Assembly: GCA_019115425.1 (NCBI GenBank)
Contig: DXDO01000032.1
Coordinates: 1 to 28,092, forward strand
Length of the DNA stretch: 28,092 bases
Reading direction: 5' to 3'
From: Candidatus Agathobaculum merdigallinarum
Lineage (GTDB): Bacteria; Bacillota; Clostridia; Oscillospirales; Butyricicoccaceae
Below, one piece after another: positions 16,132 through 22,627 of the stretch. The notes under the pieces were generated by a model. That model saw nothing but the letters and a program-made list of their open reading frames with translations, made no database searches and was not told the DNA's origin. The stretch's first letter is position 1; each line of letters starts with the position of its first letter. The position numbers and the translations under genes were made by a program.

Positions 16132-16160
16132 AATATACCATATTTTTCCAAACATGTCAA
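16132..16160 (-). promoter_or_regulatory. Sigma-A promoter of the candidate small RNA
   Basis: On the minus strand a consensus TTGACA (16155-16160) is followed by 17 bp and TATATT (16132-16137). No protein gene in this direction follows it; the next minus-strand gene is absent for kilobases. It lies only 22 bp before the plus-strand amidohydrolase start, so the two would be transcribed divergently from overlapping DNA. Confidence 0.8.
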
Positions 16161-16181
16161 TGGTTTTTTGCGAGGTTTTTC

Positions 16182-17354
16182 ATGCAACGGATACTGATAA
16201 AAAATGTGCAGGTGTGGACGATGGACGGGGAGGACACCCGCTTTTCCGGCTGGGTGCTGCTGGAGAACGGGAAAATCGCTGCGATGGGCGAAGGGAAAGC
16301 GCCCGCCTGCGCGGATGTGCTGGATGGAGCGGGCGGCGTGCTCACCCCGGGCTTTATCGACATCCACTCCCATCTCGGCCTGTATGAGGATGGAATGGGC
16401 TTTGAGGGCGCGGACGGCAACGAGGACACCGATCCGGTCACGCCGCACCTGCGCGCGATCGACGGCATCAATCCGATGGATCATTCGTTTCAGGAAGCGC
16501 GCGAGGCGGGTGTGACCACGGTCGCAGTCAGCCCGGGCAGCGCAAACCCGATCGGCGGGCAGATCGCGCTCATCAAGACCGCCGGACGGCGGGTGGATGA
16601 TATGGTGATCAAGGCGCCGCTTGCTGTCAAGTTCGCGCTCGGCGAGAATCCCAAGTCGGTCTATCATGATAAGGATCAGGCACCGGTCACCCGTATGGCG
16701 ACCGCTGCACTCATCCGCGAGCAGCTCTACAAGGCGAAGGAATATCTCTCACGCAAGGAGCATGCCATAAACGATCCGGACAGCGATGGACCGGATTACG
16801 ACAGTAAGCTGGAGGCGCTGCTTCCGCTGCTCTGGGGCAAGGTCGAGGCCCACTTCCACGCGCACCGCGCGGACGATATTTTCACCGCCCTGCGTATTGC
16901 CAAAGAGTTTGGGCTGCGCGCGGTCATCATTCACGGAACGGAGGCGCATCTCGTCGCCGATCTGCTGGCGGAGGAGCGGGTGCCGGTGGTGTGCGGCCCG
17001 TTCATGACCGACCGTTCCAAGCCGGAGCTGCGCCATCTGACCGACGAATCCCCCGCGCTGCTGTGCAGGGCGGGCATCCCGACCGCGATCACGGTTGACC
17101 ATCCCGAGATCCCGCTGCGGCTGCTGCCGATGGCGCTCATGCTGGCGGTACGCGCGGGCATGGAGAAAACCGATGCGCTGCGCGCGGTTACGTCGGTTCC
17201 GGCCCGGATCGCGGGCCTGGAGAACCGCATCGGCAGCCTGCGCACCGGTCTGGACGCGGACTGCGTGCTGTGGAGCGGTGACCCGCTGAATATGACATCT
17301 CAGGTGCAGGCCGTTTTTGTAAACGGCGTACCGGAATACAGGAGGACAAAATGA
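16182..17354 (+). CDS. Amidohydrolase, imidazolonepropionase-like
   Basis: A metal-dependent hydrolase of the amidohydrolase superfamily, 390 residues. It has the N-terminal beta-sandwich strands (ILIKNVQVWTMDG), the metal-binding GFIDIHSHLG (HxH), later His residues in EAHFHAHRADD and VIIHGTEAHL, the Asp of ITVDHPEIPL, and the final GSLRTGLDADCVLWSGDPL strand return. This pattern fits the imidazolonepropionase-like group widespread in Clostridia; the substrate is unknown. ATG 16182 has GAGG six bases upstream; the in-frame ATG at 16101 lies inside the small RNA gene and is rejected. The stop overlaps the start of the fumarase gene (ATGA), so the two are coupled. Confidence 0.88.
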   Translation: MQRILIKNVQVWTMDGEDTRFSGWVLLENGKIAAMGEGKAPACADVLDGAGGVLTPGFIDIHSHLGLYEDGMGFEGADGNEDTDPVTPHLRAIDGINPMDHSFQEAREAGVTTVAVSPGSANPIGGQIALIKTAGRRVDDMVIKAPLAVKFALGENPKSVYHDKDQAPVTRMATAALIREQLYKAKEYLSRKEHAINDPDSDGPDYDSKLEALLPLLWGKVEAHFHAHRADDIFTALRIAKEFGLRAVIIHGTEAHLVADLLAEERVPVVCGPFMTDRSKPELRHLTDESPALLCRAGIPTAITVDHPEIPLRLLPMALMLAVRAGMEKTDALRAVTSVPARIAGLENRIGSLRTGLDADCVLWSGDPLNMTSQVQAVFVNGVPEYRRTK

Positions 17355-18193
17355 GGACGATTGACGTTTCCGAAGTGACAAAGCTGGTGCGTCAGCTGTG
17401 CATTGACGCGAATTATTACCTGCCCGCCGATTTGCGGCAGGCGTTTGTAGAAGGGCAGAAGGCTGAGCAGTCCCCGCTGGGCCGGCAGATCTTCGATGAG
17501 ATGATCGCCAACTGTGATTTGGCGCGTGAAAACGACGTGCCGGTCTGTCAGGACACCGGCATGGCGATCGTATTTGCCGAGGTCGGGCAGGATGTGCATC
17601 TGACCGGCGGCGCATTTGAGGACGCGGTGACCGAAGGCGTGCGCCGCGGGTACATCGACGGCTACCTGCGCCTGTCCGTGGTGGGCGACCCGCTGCGCCG
17701 CGAGAACACGAACGACAATACGCCTTGCGTGCTCTATACCTCGATCGTGCCGGGGGACGAGATCAGGATCACGGTCGCGCCCAAGGGCTTCGGCTCGGAA
17801 AACATGAGTGCGATGAAGATGTTCACCCCGGCCGCAACAAAGGAACAGATCGTGGACTTTATCGCGGATGCGTGCATCGGTGCAGGCTCCAACCCCTGCC
17901 CGCCGATCGTGATCGGCGTGGGTCTCGGCGGCACGAGCGACAAGGCGGCTTTTCTCGCCAAGCGCGCGCTGCTGCGCCCGGTGGGCGAGCACAATGCCGA
18001 CCCGCTGTATGCGGAGATGGAGCAGGCGATCCTGGATAAGGTCAACGCGTCCGGCGTCGGGCCGCAGGGCCTCGGCGGCACGGTGACCGCGCTGTCGTGC
18101 GCGATCGAGCCGTTCGGCACGCATATCGCGGGCCTGCCGTGCGTGGTCAACATCTCCTGCCATGTGACGCGGCATGCGGAAGGAAAAATTTGA
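17351..18193 (+). CDS. Class I fumarate hydratase (or tartrate dehydratase) alpha subunit
   Basis: The alpha subunit of two-subunit [4Fe-4S] hydro-lyases that interconvert fumarate and malate (or act on tartrate). The 280 residues are full length and carry PVCQDTG (C66), GSNPC (C183) and NISCHVTRH (C270), which by position fit the three cluster ligands, plus GLGGTSDKA and VGPQGLGGTVTAL. AGGAGG lies five bases before ATG 17351. The beta subunit gene, which normally follows directly, is absent: the gene is followed by a terminator and minus-strand genes. Either the partner lies elsewhere or the pairing was lost. Fumarase is the more likely activity, by family frequency. Confidence 0.9.
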   Translation: MRTIDVSEVTKLVRQLCIDANYYLPADLRQAFVEGQKAEQSPLGRQIFDEMIANCDLARENDVPVCQDTGMAIVFAEVGQDVHLTGGAFEDAVTEGVRRGYIDGYLRLSVVGDPLRRENTNDNTPCVLYTSIVPGDEIRITVAPKGFGSENMSAMKMFTPAATKEQIVDFIADACIGAGSNPCPPIVIGVGLGGTSDKAAFLAKRALLRPVGEHNADPLYAEMEQAILDKVNASGVGPQGLGGTVTALSCAIEPFGTHIAGLPCVVNISCHVTRHAEGKI

Positions 18194-18251
18194 GCTGCTT
18201 GAAGCGAACCGTCTTAAAAAAGAAATGCTGCCGCGCGGGGCGCGGATAAAA

Positions 18252-18313
18252 CCGAAAAGCGATTCTGCGCGCCGCCTGCGGTGCACAGAATCGCTTTTCT
18301 TTTTTCTGTATCC
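18252..18313 (+). repeat. Repeat family 2, copy 1 (terminator-like)
   Basis: About 60 bp starting CCGAAAAGCGATT and ending CTGTATCC, with a long hairpin in between. The minus strand at 21402-21456 carries a close copy with the same ends. Both copies follow the last gene of a transcription unit in the direction of transcription. Confidence 0.85.
18254..18305 (+). terminator. Terminator of the amidohydrolase-fumarase unit
   Basis: A 14-bp perfect stem (18254-18267 with 18286-18299) followed by six T. It is formed by the family 2 repeat. Confidence 0.88.
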
Positions 18314-18356
18314 AATCCGAGATGCATATACTCGGATTTTTTGTGATGCGCGCTGC
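18314..18356 (+). repeat. Degenerate tandem-hairpin repeat, copy D
   Basis: Stem AATCCGAG / CTCGGATT (18314-18321 with 18331-18338) with loop ATGCATATA and a T tail, then the module ATGCGCGCTGCCGCGCGAA. It resembles the hairpin at 26999-27027 and the GCGCGC module at 27062-27079, with a shortened loop. It is joined directly to the family 2 repeat. Confidence 0.6.
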
Positions 18357-18374
18357 CGCGCGAATATGGGATGC

Positions 18375-18698
18375 TCAAGTCTGCTTGTTCCGGAGCTGCC
18401 CCGGCCCGGGCAGCTCCGCGCAGGTGCGCCGGACAAGATCGGCCAGAAAGGCGCGGTCATCCAGCTCGGCCACATACAGGAAAAACGCGCCCTGATGCGG
18501 TTCGACGATCTCCGCGTCCGGCAGCATGGCGCGTCCCGCATCGGTGATTTTGAGGCACAGCATACCGTCCTCAATGGTGGCGAAAAATTTGCCGTCGCAC
18601 CACAGGCCGTATTCTCCGAACATCCGCTTGCAGGTAATCTTTCCGGCGTCCGCAAGCTGCCCGCAGACATAGCAGACAAATTCCTCGCTGCTCGCCAT
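18375..18698 (-). CDS. TfoX N-terminal domain protein
   Basis: A 107-residue protein that consists of one TfoX/Sxy N-terminal domain: an N-terminal helix (SSEEFVCYVCGQL), the conserved CKRMFGEYGLWCDGKFFATI core, LCLKIT and a C-terminal segment. In Gammaproteobacteria TfoX regulates competence together with CRP, but the stand-alone domain is widespread in Firmicutes and its role there is unknown. The gene starts 2 bp after the rsmA stop and ends the GNAT-rsmA-TfoX operon. No competence gene is nearby. Confidence 0.85.
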   Translation of the reverse strand: MASSEEFVCYVCGQLADAGKITCKRMFGEYGLWCDGKFFATIEDGMLCLKITDAGRAMLPDAEIVEPHQGAFFLYVAELDDRAFLADLVRRTCAELPGPGQLRNKQT

Positions 18699-18700
18699 GC

Positions 18701-19570
18701 TTACGCCCCCTCGAGCCGTGCGGCCGCCGCATCCGCCAGCCGCGCGAAATCCTCAAGGCTGAGCCGCTCGCCGCGCACGCGCGCATCCAGACCCACGGAA
18801 AGCACCAGCTCGGTGATCTCCTCCTTGCCCATGGAACTGCTGAGCACCGGCCCCAGCGCGTTGACCAGCGTTTTGCGCCGCATGTTGAACGCTGCGCGCA
18901 CAAGCGCGAAAAACAGCTTTTCATCCCGCGTCCTGACCGCCGGCTCGGCAAGCGGCCTTAGCCGCAGCACTGCCGAATCCACCTTGGGACGCGGCACGAA
19001 GCAGTCGGCCGGTACGTCGAACAAAATCTCCGCCGCCGCATGGTACTGCACATAGATGGAAAACGCGGAATATGCCGCCGTACCCGGCGCGGCGCAGATG
19101 CGCTGCGCGACCTCCTTCTGCACCATGACCGTGACCTGCTCAAATGCGCGGCTCTCGAGCAGCGCGGTGATGGCGGGCGTGGTGATATAGTACGGCAGGT
19201 TGGCGCATGCCACCGCGCGCCCATTCCTAAACTTCTCTCGGCACAGCGCCGCGAGGTCAAGCGCGAGCACATCGCCCTGTACGACCTCGAAATTGTCAAA
19301 TTCGGCAAGCGTTTCCTCCAGAACCGGCAGCAGCGCGCGGTCGAGCTCGACCGCGACTACCTGCTCCGCCCGCCGGCACAGCTCCGCCGTCAGGCAGCCC
19401 ATCCCGGGGCCGACCTCAACCACGTTTCCGGCTTCCGCCGCGCCGCTCATCTCCGCGATACGGCGCGGCACGCTCTCGTCGGTCAAAAAGTTCTGCCCGA
19501 GCGATTTGGAAAAATGAAAACCGTGCCGTCCCAGTACCGCGCGGATGGTTTCAATATCGCATAGATTCAT
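18701..19570 (-). CDS. rsmA: 16S rRNA dimethyladenosine transferase RsmA (KsgA)
   Basis: RsmA dimethylates two adjacent adenosines in the 3'-terminal hairpin of 16S rRNA, a late 30S assembly step. In 289 residues: an N-terminal SKSLGQNFL, SAM motif VEVGPGMG (51-58), the acidic VAVELD, the catalytic NLPYYIT (124-130), FVPRPKVDSAVL (191-202) and a helical C-terminal domain with FNMRRKTLVNAL. ATG 19570 is chosen because AGGAGG lies 6 bp upstream; the ATG at 19576 abuts that site. The start overlaps the stop of the GNAT gene (ATGA), so translation is coupled. Confidence 0.97.
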   Translation of the reverse strand: MNLCDIETIRAVLGRHGFHFSKSLGQNFLTDESVPRRIAEMSGAAEAGNVVEVGPGMGCLTAELCRRAEQVVAVELDRALLPVLEETLAEFDNFEVVQGDVLALDLAALCREKFRNGRAVACANLPYYITTPAITALLESRAFEQVTVMVQKEVAQRICAAPGTAAYSAFSIYVQYHAAAEILFDVPADCFVPRPKVDSAVLRLRPLAEPAVRTRDEKLFFALVRAAFNMRRKTLVNALGPVLSSSMGKEEITELVLSVGLDARVRGERLSLEDFARLADAAAARLEGA

Positions 19571-20142
19571 TTGCATCCTCCTGTCCGTTCCTCTGCCGGA
19601 AGCATTTTCATCACAACTGCCCGGCTCCAAAGCCGTCCCGCCCATTTCCGGATGAGATGGCCGTACTCTCTTTCGGAAACGCTGCCGCCCGTACCGAGCA
19701 GCTCATAGATTACATTGCCCTCGCGTACATGTGTGTGCAGCTCTTCCATGCCGCCCCGCAGATAAAACCGTTTGCGCCGCACCCGTTCCGCATAGTTATC
19801 CGCGTTAGGATCGATCGCTTCGGCCGCAAGGAAGATCCGGCTCCCCTCGTATTGCTCGCGGAGCGCCGCCAGCGCGCCGCTTCCATATCCTCTGCCGCGC
19901 ATCTGCGCATCCACCGCAAAATAAAACACATACGCGAGCTTCGCGACGCATACCACATAAAAGAACCCGACCCAGACGTCTTTCTCATAAACGCCCCACC
20001 AGTCCGCCAGCCCCTTTTCCGCCTTGCGCGCCAGCATGAAAAACGGAGCGCGCTCATTGGGCGGGAAGGCTTCCCTGTATAACCGGCGTGCGTTTTCATA
20101 GGACGGGCTGTTTCTTCGGATTCTTTTCAAAGTCAGGTGCAC
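19567..20142 (-). CDS. GNAT family N-acetyltransferase
   Basis: A 191-residue acetyltransferase of the GNAT fold. The acetyl-CoA-binding motif A is seen as FAVDAQMRGRGYGSGALAAL (R-x-x-G-x-G), preceded by a long beta strand VGFFYVVCVAKLAYVFYF and followed by EAIDPNADNYAERVRRKRFY, the usual motif B region. The substrate is unknown. The start is GTG 20142 with GGGGAGGA seven bases upstream. It is the first gene of the operon with rsmA, and its upstream region is the repeat element at 20175-20503. No clear promoter is seen between hpf and this gene, so readthrough from hpf is possible. Confidence 0.85.
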   Translation of the reverse strand: MHLTLKRIRRNSPSYENARRLYREAFPPNERAPFFMLARKAEKGLADWWGVYEKDVWVGFFYVVCVAKLAYVFYFAVDAQMRGRGYGSGALAALREQYEGSRIFLAAEAIDPNADNYAERVRRKRFYLRGGMEELHTHVREGNVIYELLGTGGSVSEREYGHLIRKWAGRLWSRAVVMKMLPAEERTGGCK

Positions 20143-20591
20143 GGTGATTTCCTCCCCAAATATCTGCGCCAGAAAGAGCCGGCGGCATCAGCCGCCGGCT
20201 CTCAGCTTGTCGAAAAGTCCTACGCGCCGCAGCGCGCATCAAATAGAAAATTGCGGCTTGCCGCAATTTTCATAAAAACCATAAAAACTGGGAGCATGTA
20301 TCTCAGTTTGCTCTCATTGAACCGCCGCATGGCGGCGGAATAGGGATAGAGGCCTACGGGCTATACAAACCGCTGTCAAGTGTGCATGAAAGGCGCGCGC
20401 AGACAGCGGAAATTTCGATCGAAAGCGTGGTTTCGATCGAGAGGCTGTCGAAAAATCATGTTTTTCGACAGCCTCAGAGCCGGCGGCATCAGCCGCCGGC
20501 TCTTCCCTCGATTCTTCGCGCCCACGGCGCGCATTTTGACATAGCTTGTCCGGACAGATCCTCCGCAAGCGCCGCCTTCATACCGCAGCGG
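20143..20591 (-). other. Gap between hpf and the GNAT operon
   Basis: No coding gene is seen in this 449-bp gap. 20175-20503 is the repeat element described separately. 20504-20591 holds a further GCGCGC-type hairpin (about 20517-20535) like those at 20222-20240 and 27062-27079. Confidence 0.75.
20175..20503 (-). repeat. Interspersed element, copy B, flanked by 28-bp direct repeats
   Basis: An exact 28-bp direct repeat, itself a GC-rich hairpin (AGAGCCGGCGGC / GCCGCCGGCTCT), stands at 20175-20202 and 20476-20503. The 273 bp between them, read on the minus strand, are a 35-bp palindrome GAGGCTGTCGAAAAA / TTTTTCGACAGCCTC, a TCGATCGAAA palindrome, CCGCTGTCTGCGCGCGCC, about 58 bp unique to this copy, the hairpin with loop AGATACATGCTCC, the AAAATTGCGG hairpin, a GCGCGC module and the end GACTTTTCGACAAG. 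The order and most of the sequence match the element behind glyA. The ends are imperfect inverted repeats sharing TGTCGAAAA. It encodes no protein. Confidence 0.85.
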
Positions 20592-21119
20592 TTATTCCTC
20601 GCCCTCGATCAGGCCGTAGCCGCCCGCCGCACGCTTGTACACAACGGCATGGATATTGTCGTTGTCCGCGTTGCGGAAGAAATAGAACTGATGGTCGAGC
20701 AGATTCATCTGCAGGATCGCCTCGTCCACGCTCATCGGCTTGACCTCGAAGCGTTTGCGGCGCACAATATCAAAATCATCCTCGGCAAGCGCGGCCTGCT
20801 GCTCCGCCATCTTATCAAACGCACCTTCGCGCAGGCGTTTCTCCAGACGGGTTTTATGCTTGCGGATCTGGCGCTCAATGCTGCTGATCGCACCGTCCAC
20901 CGAGGCAAACATGTCGGTCGTGGTCTCCTCGGCGCGGACGACCAGACCGGTCTGGCGCACCGTAATTTCCACCGTTTGCTTGCCGCGCAGCTCGCTGAAG
21001 GTCAGCGTGGTGTCGGAATCCTGATGGAAATACCGGTCCAGCTTTTCGACCTTGCGCAGCGCGTATTGCCGCAGTTCGTCGTCAATTTTCATTTTTCTCT
21101 CGACGATGGTAAACTTCAT
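20592..21119 (-). CDS. hpf: Ribosome hibernation promoting factor, long form
   Basis: Long HPF binds the 30S decoding region and dimerises ribosomes to inactive 100S particles in stationary phase. Of 175 residues, 1-100 form the S30AE domain (KIDDELRQYALRKVEKLDRY, VEITV strands) and about 118-175 the C-terminal dimerisation domain with RRKRFEVKPMSVDEAILQM and HQFYFFRNADNDNIHAVVY. ATG 21119 has AGGAGA upstream. It has its own promoter at 21213-21242. The stop is followed after 88 bp by the first copy of the hairpin that flanks the repeat element, which would act as, or did act as, its terminator. Confidence 0.96.
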   Translation of the reverse strand: MKFTIVERKMKIDDELRQYALRKVEKLDRYFHQDSDTTLTFSELRGKQTVEITVRQTGLVVRAEETTTDMFASVDGAISSIERQIRKHKTRLEKRLREGAFDKMAEQQAALAEDDFDIVRRKRFEVKPMSVDEAILQMNLLDHQFYFFRNADNDNIHAVVYKRAAGGYGLIEGEE

Positions 21120-21212
21120 AACATCATCTCCTAACGGGCGTGACCGCCCAAGATACTTTGGCGCCGCCGCATCCGATGTACGCCGGCGGCGCAATGGGAT
21201 TTTGCTATCTAT

Positions 21213-21242
21213 AGTATACCACGCCTTCGGTAAAAATGTCCA
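21213..21242 (-). promoter_or_regulatory. Promoter of hpf
   Basis: On the minus strand TGGACA (21237-21242), an 18-bp spacer and TATACT (21213-21218) preceded by TGG, giving an extended -10. I see no sigma-B or sigma-H signature. Confidence 0.65.
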
Positions 21243-21401
21243 ATCCATTTTCCGCAAATTCACAAATTGTTCAGCATTTTTCCCAAGCGCAAAATCGGGC
21301 GCCGGCTGACGCGTTTTCGCCCTGCCCAGCGCGCATCCGATCGAAAGCGACCGTGACTGCGGCCGCTGTTCATCAAAACCTGAGAGCCTGTCCTTTAAGC
21401 C

Positions 21402-21456
21402 GGATACAGGAAAGCGATTTTGTGCGCCGCAGGCGGCGCGCAAAATCGCTTTTCGG
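21402..21456 (-). repeat. Repeat family 2, copy 2 (terminator-like)
   Basis: On the minus strand this begins CCGAAAAGCGATTTTG and ends CTGTATCC, like 18252-18313. Its hairpin (21410-21454) has a stem of about 20 bp with the inner arms GCGCCGC / GCGGCGC. It stands 62 bp after the stop of the small membrane protein gene; the T tail is weaker than in copy 1. Confidence 0.82.
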
Positions 21457-21518
21457 CTTTGTCCGCGCTCTGCGCGGCAGCGCCTTTCCGATGGAACCTG
21501 TGCGATTCCGCCGGAACA

Positions 21519-21797
21519 TCATATTCCCAAAAGCAGCAGTACGCCGATCAGCACGAGCTGTTCCCAGTCGATGCCGTCGCAGTCATCGTCGCCGGACAGA
21601 AGAAACCACACGATGACCAGCACAATGATGGTGTCCATATCCAGCTTGAGGTTTTGCAGCCGGCTGGACAGCCCGTGTGAGAGGCCGGAAAACACAGGAG
21701 CGGTGTGCTCGTTGTCCGCGCGGGATACGGCGCGCGGCGCGCCGTTATGTAGCGGCGGCGTGTCGGCAGCCGCCGCAGCGAGATAGCGGTTATACAA
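21519..21797 (-). CDS. Small membrane protein with MYNRY N-terminus
   Basis: A 92-residue protein: a polar, Ala/Pro-containing N-terminus (1-45), a hydrophobic segment at about 55-68 (MDTIIVLVIVWFLLSG), an acidic DDDCDGIDWE turn and a second hydrophobic end (LVLIGVLLLLGI). The opening MYNRY and the hydrophobic-acidic-hydrophobic end resemble short proteins I recall from many Clostridia (MYNRYIPQ... type), of unknown and perhaps sporulation-linked role. This N-terminus selects the TTG at 21797, which has AGGAGG 11 bp upstream, over the internal ATG at 21638. It is the last gene of a three-gene operon. Confidence 0.75.
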   Translation of the reverse strand: MYNRYLAAAAADTPPLHNGAPRAVSRADNEHTAPVFSGLSHGLSSRLQNLKLDMDTIIVLVIVWFLLSGDDDCDGIDWEQLVLIGVLLLLGI

Positions 21798-21821
21798 AAG
21801 CGGTTTTGCCTCCTTTCCGCG

Positions 21822-22211
21822 TCAAAGCGCCTGCGGAGTGGTGTCGTCCGGCGGTGTGCCGCCTTCCGTGCGGCCCGCCTGGCTCAGCTGCCCCATGGCC
21901 GCACGCGCCATGCGCGCCATACTGACCAGCCGCATGGCGTGATCAAACTGTCCTGCGACCTCTTCGGTTACAAACGGCTTGAGCGCGCCCAGCAGGGCGC
22001 GTTTCTCCTGCCGCACTGCGCCCTGGCCGCTCTGCACGATCGCCCCGATGACCGGCAGGGCGCGCTGCATCATGTCGGCCGTGGGGTCATAGTCGTTTGC
22101 GGGCGGAGAAGAGGGCTGCTCCGCGCCGCCGAGCATGCCGGAAACGGTTTTCATCGCATTTTGCAATGCCTCCGGATCGCTCAGCAGCGAGGAAAGCATG
22201 TCGTTATCCAT
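21822..22211 (-). CDS. Hypothetical helical protein
   Basis: A 129-residue protein of no family I recognise. It opens MDNDMLSSLLSDPEALQNAM, has a Pro/Ser-rich spacer (about 35-48), then two long helices with ADMMQRALPVIGAIVQSG and KRALLGALKPFV, and a polar Gly/Thr/Pro tail. No signal peptide or clear membrane span. The start could be GTG 22220, but ATG 22211 is better placed behind GGGGGTGG. It lies 14 bp after the upstream gene and 24 bp before the MYNRY gene, with all three in one operon. The function is unknown. Confidence 0.7.
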   Translation of the reverse strand: MDNDMLSSLLSDPEALQNAMKTVSGMLGGAEQPSSPPANDYDPTADMMQRALPVIGAIVQSGQGAVRQEKRALLGALKPFVTEEVAGQFDHAMRLVSMARMARAAMGQLSQAGRTEGGTPPDDTTPQAL

Positions 22212-22225
22212 GCCTTCCACCCCCT

Positions 22226-22495
22226 TTATTTGCGGAAGATCTGCCGGAGCTGCTGCGCGAGATGCACGCCCTCCTGGGTCTGCATGAGCTGCTGCGCAAG
22301 ACGCGCGGCCTCGCCCATGTCGCCGCGCTGGGCGGCCTGCGCCGCGCGCTCAAGCGTTGCGGCGTGCTGCGAGGAGATCACCTGCGCGGCTTTTTTGCCG
22401 TCCGGCGTATTCAGCGCCGCGCGCAGCTGCTCCACGGTGTTTTGTCCGCCGGCCTGCGCCGCAAGGCGGCGGAGGATTTCATTCTGATCGGGCAT
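22226..22495 (-). CDS. Small Gln/Ala-rich helical protein
   Basis: An 89-residue, all-helical, soluble-looking protein rich in Gln and Ala, opening MPDQNEILRRLAAQAGGQNT and ending QLRQIFRK. I do not recognise a family. It is the first gene of the three-gene operon. A TATACT at 22530-22535 (minus) could be its -10 element, and CATATACT there also resembles a sigma-E -10 box, but neither has a convincing -35. It is divergent from the phosphoesterase gene. Confidence 0.7.
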   Translation of the reverse strand: MPDQNEILRRLAAQAGGQNTVEQLRAALNTPDGKKAAQVISSQHAATLERAAQAAQRGDMGEAARLAQQLMQTQEGVHLAQQLRQIFRK

Positions 22496-22567
22496 CGGTT
22501 CCCATCCCTTCCATGCTTCGTTTATTGCCAGTATATGCCCGAAAGGGAAAAAATGTGTTTCTTTGGG

Positions 22568-22596
22568 TTTACAAGCGTGCCCCCACGGTGTAAAAT
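22568..22596 (+). promoter_or_regulatory. Sigma-A promoter of the phosphoesterase-coaX operon
   Basis: TTTACA at 22568-22573 and TAAAAT at 22591-22596 with a 17-bp spacer, 31 bp before the start codon. Confidence 0.75.
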
Positions 22597-22627
22597 ACTG
22601 CTATCGCGGCGAGAGGAGCGGGACGGC

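Larger units (their letters stand above)
21120..21518 (-). other. Gap upstream of hpf
   Basis: No gene is seen. It contains the hpf promoter (21213-21242), about 150 bp without clear structure, and the family 2 repeat at 21402-21456, which closes the small-protein operon coming from the right. Confidence 0.7.

Noticed and set aside
15896..16141. A short protein on the minus strand through the small RNA region
   Set aside because: The frame runs through the terminator hairpin and U tract, has no Shine-Dalgarno site and its ATG is at or next to the predicted transcript start.
16101..16181. An N-terminal extension of the amidohydrolase to the ATG at 16101
   Set aside because: It would start inside the candidate small RNA gene, has no ribosome site, and adds residues not expected before the first beta strand; ATG 16182 has GAGG.
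18174..19055. A plus-strand reading frame after fumarase alpha across rsmA
   Set aside because: It starts inside the fumarase gene, passes through a strong terminator and then lies antisense to rsmA and the TfoX-like gene.
20175..20503. CRISPR array or attachment site
   Set aside because: The repeats are only two per locus, are palindromic terminator-like hairpins, and differ between loci; there are no regular spacers, cas genes, integrase or tRNA end.
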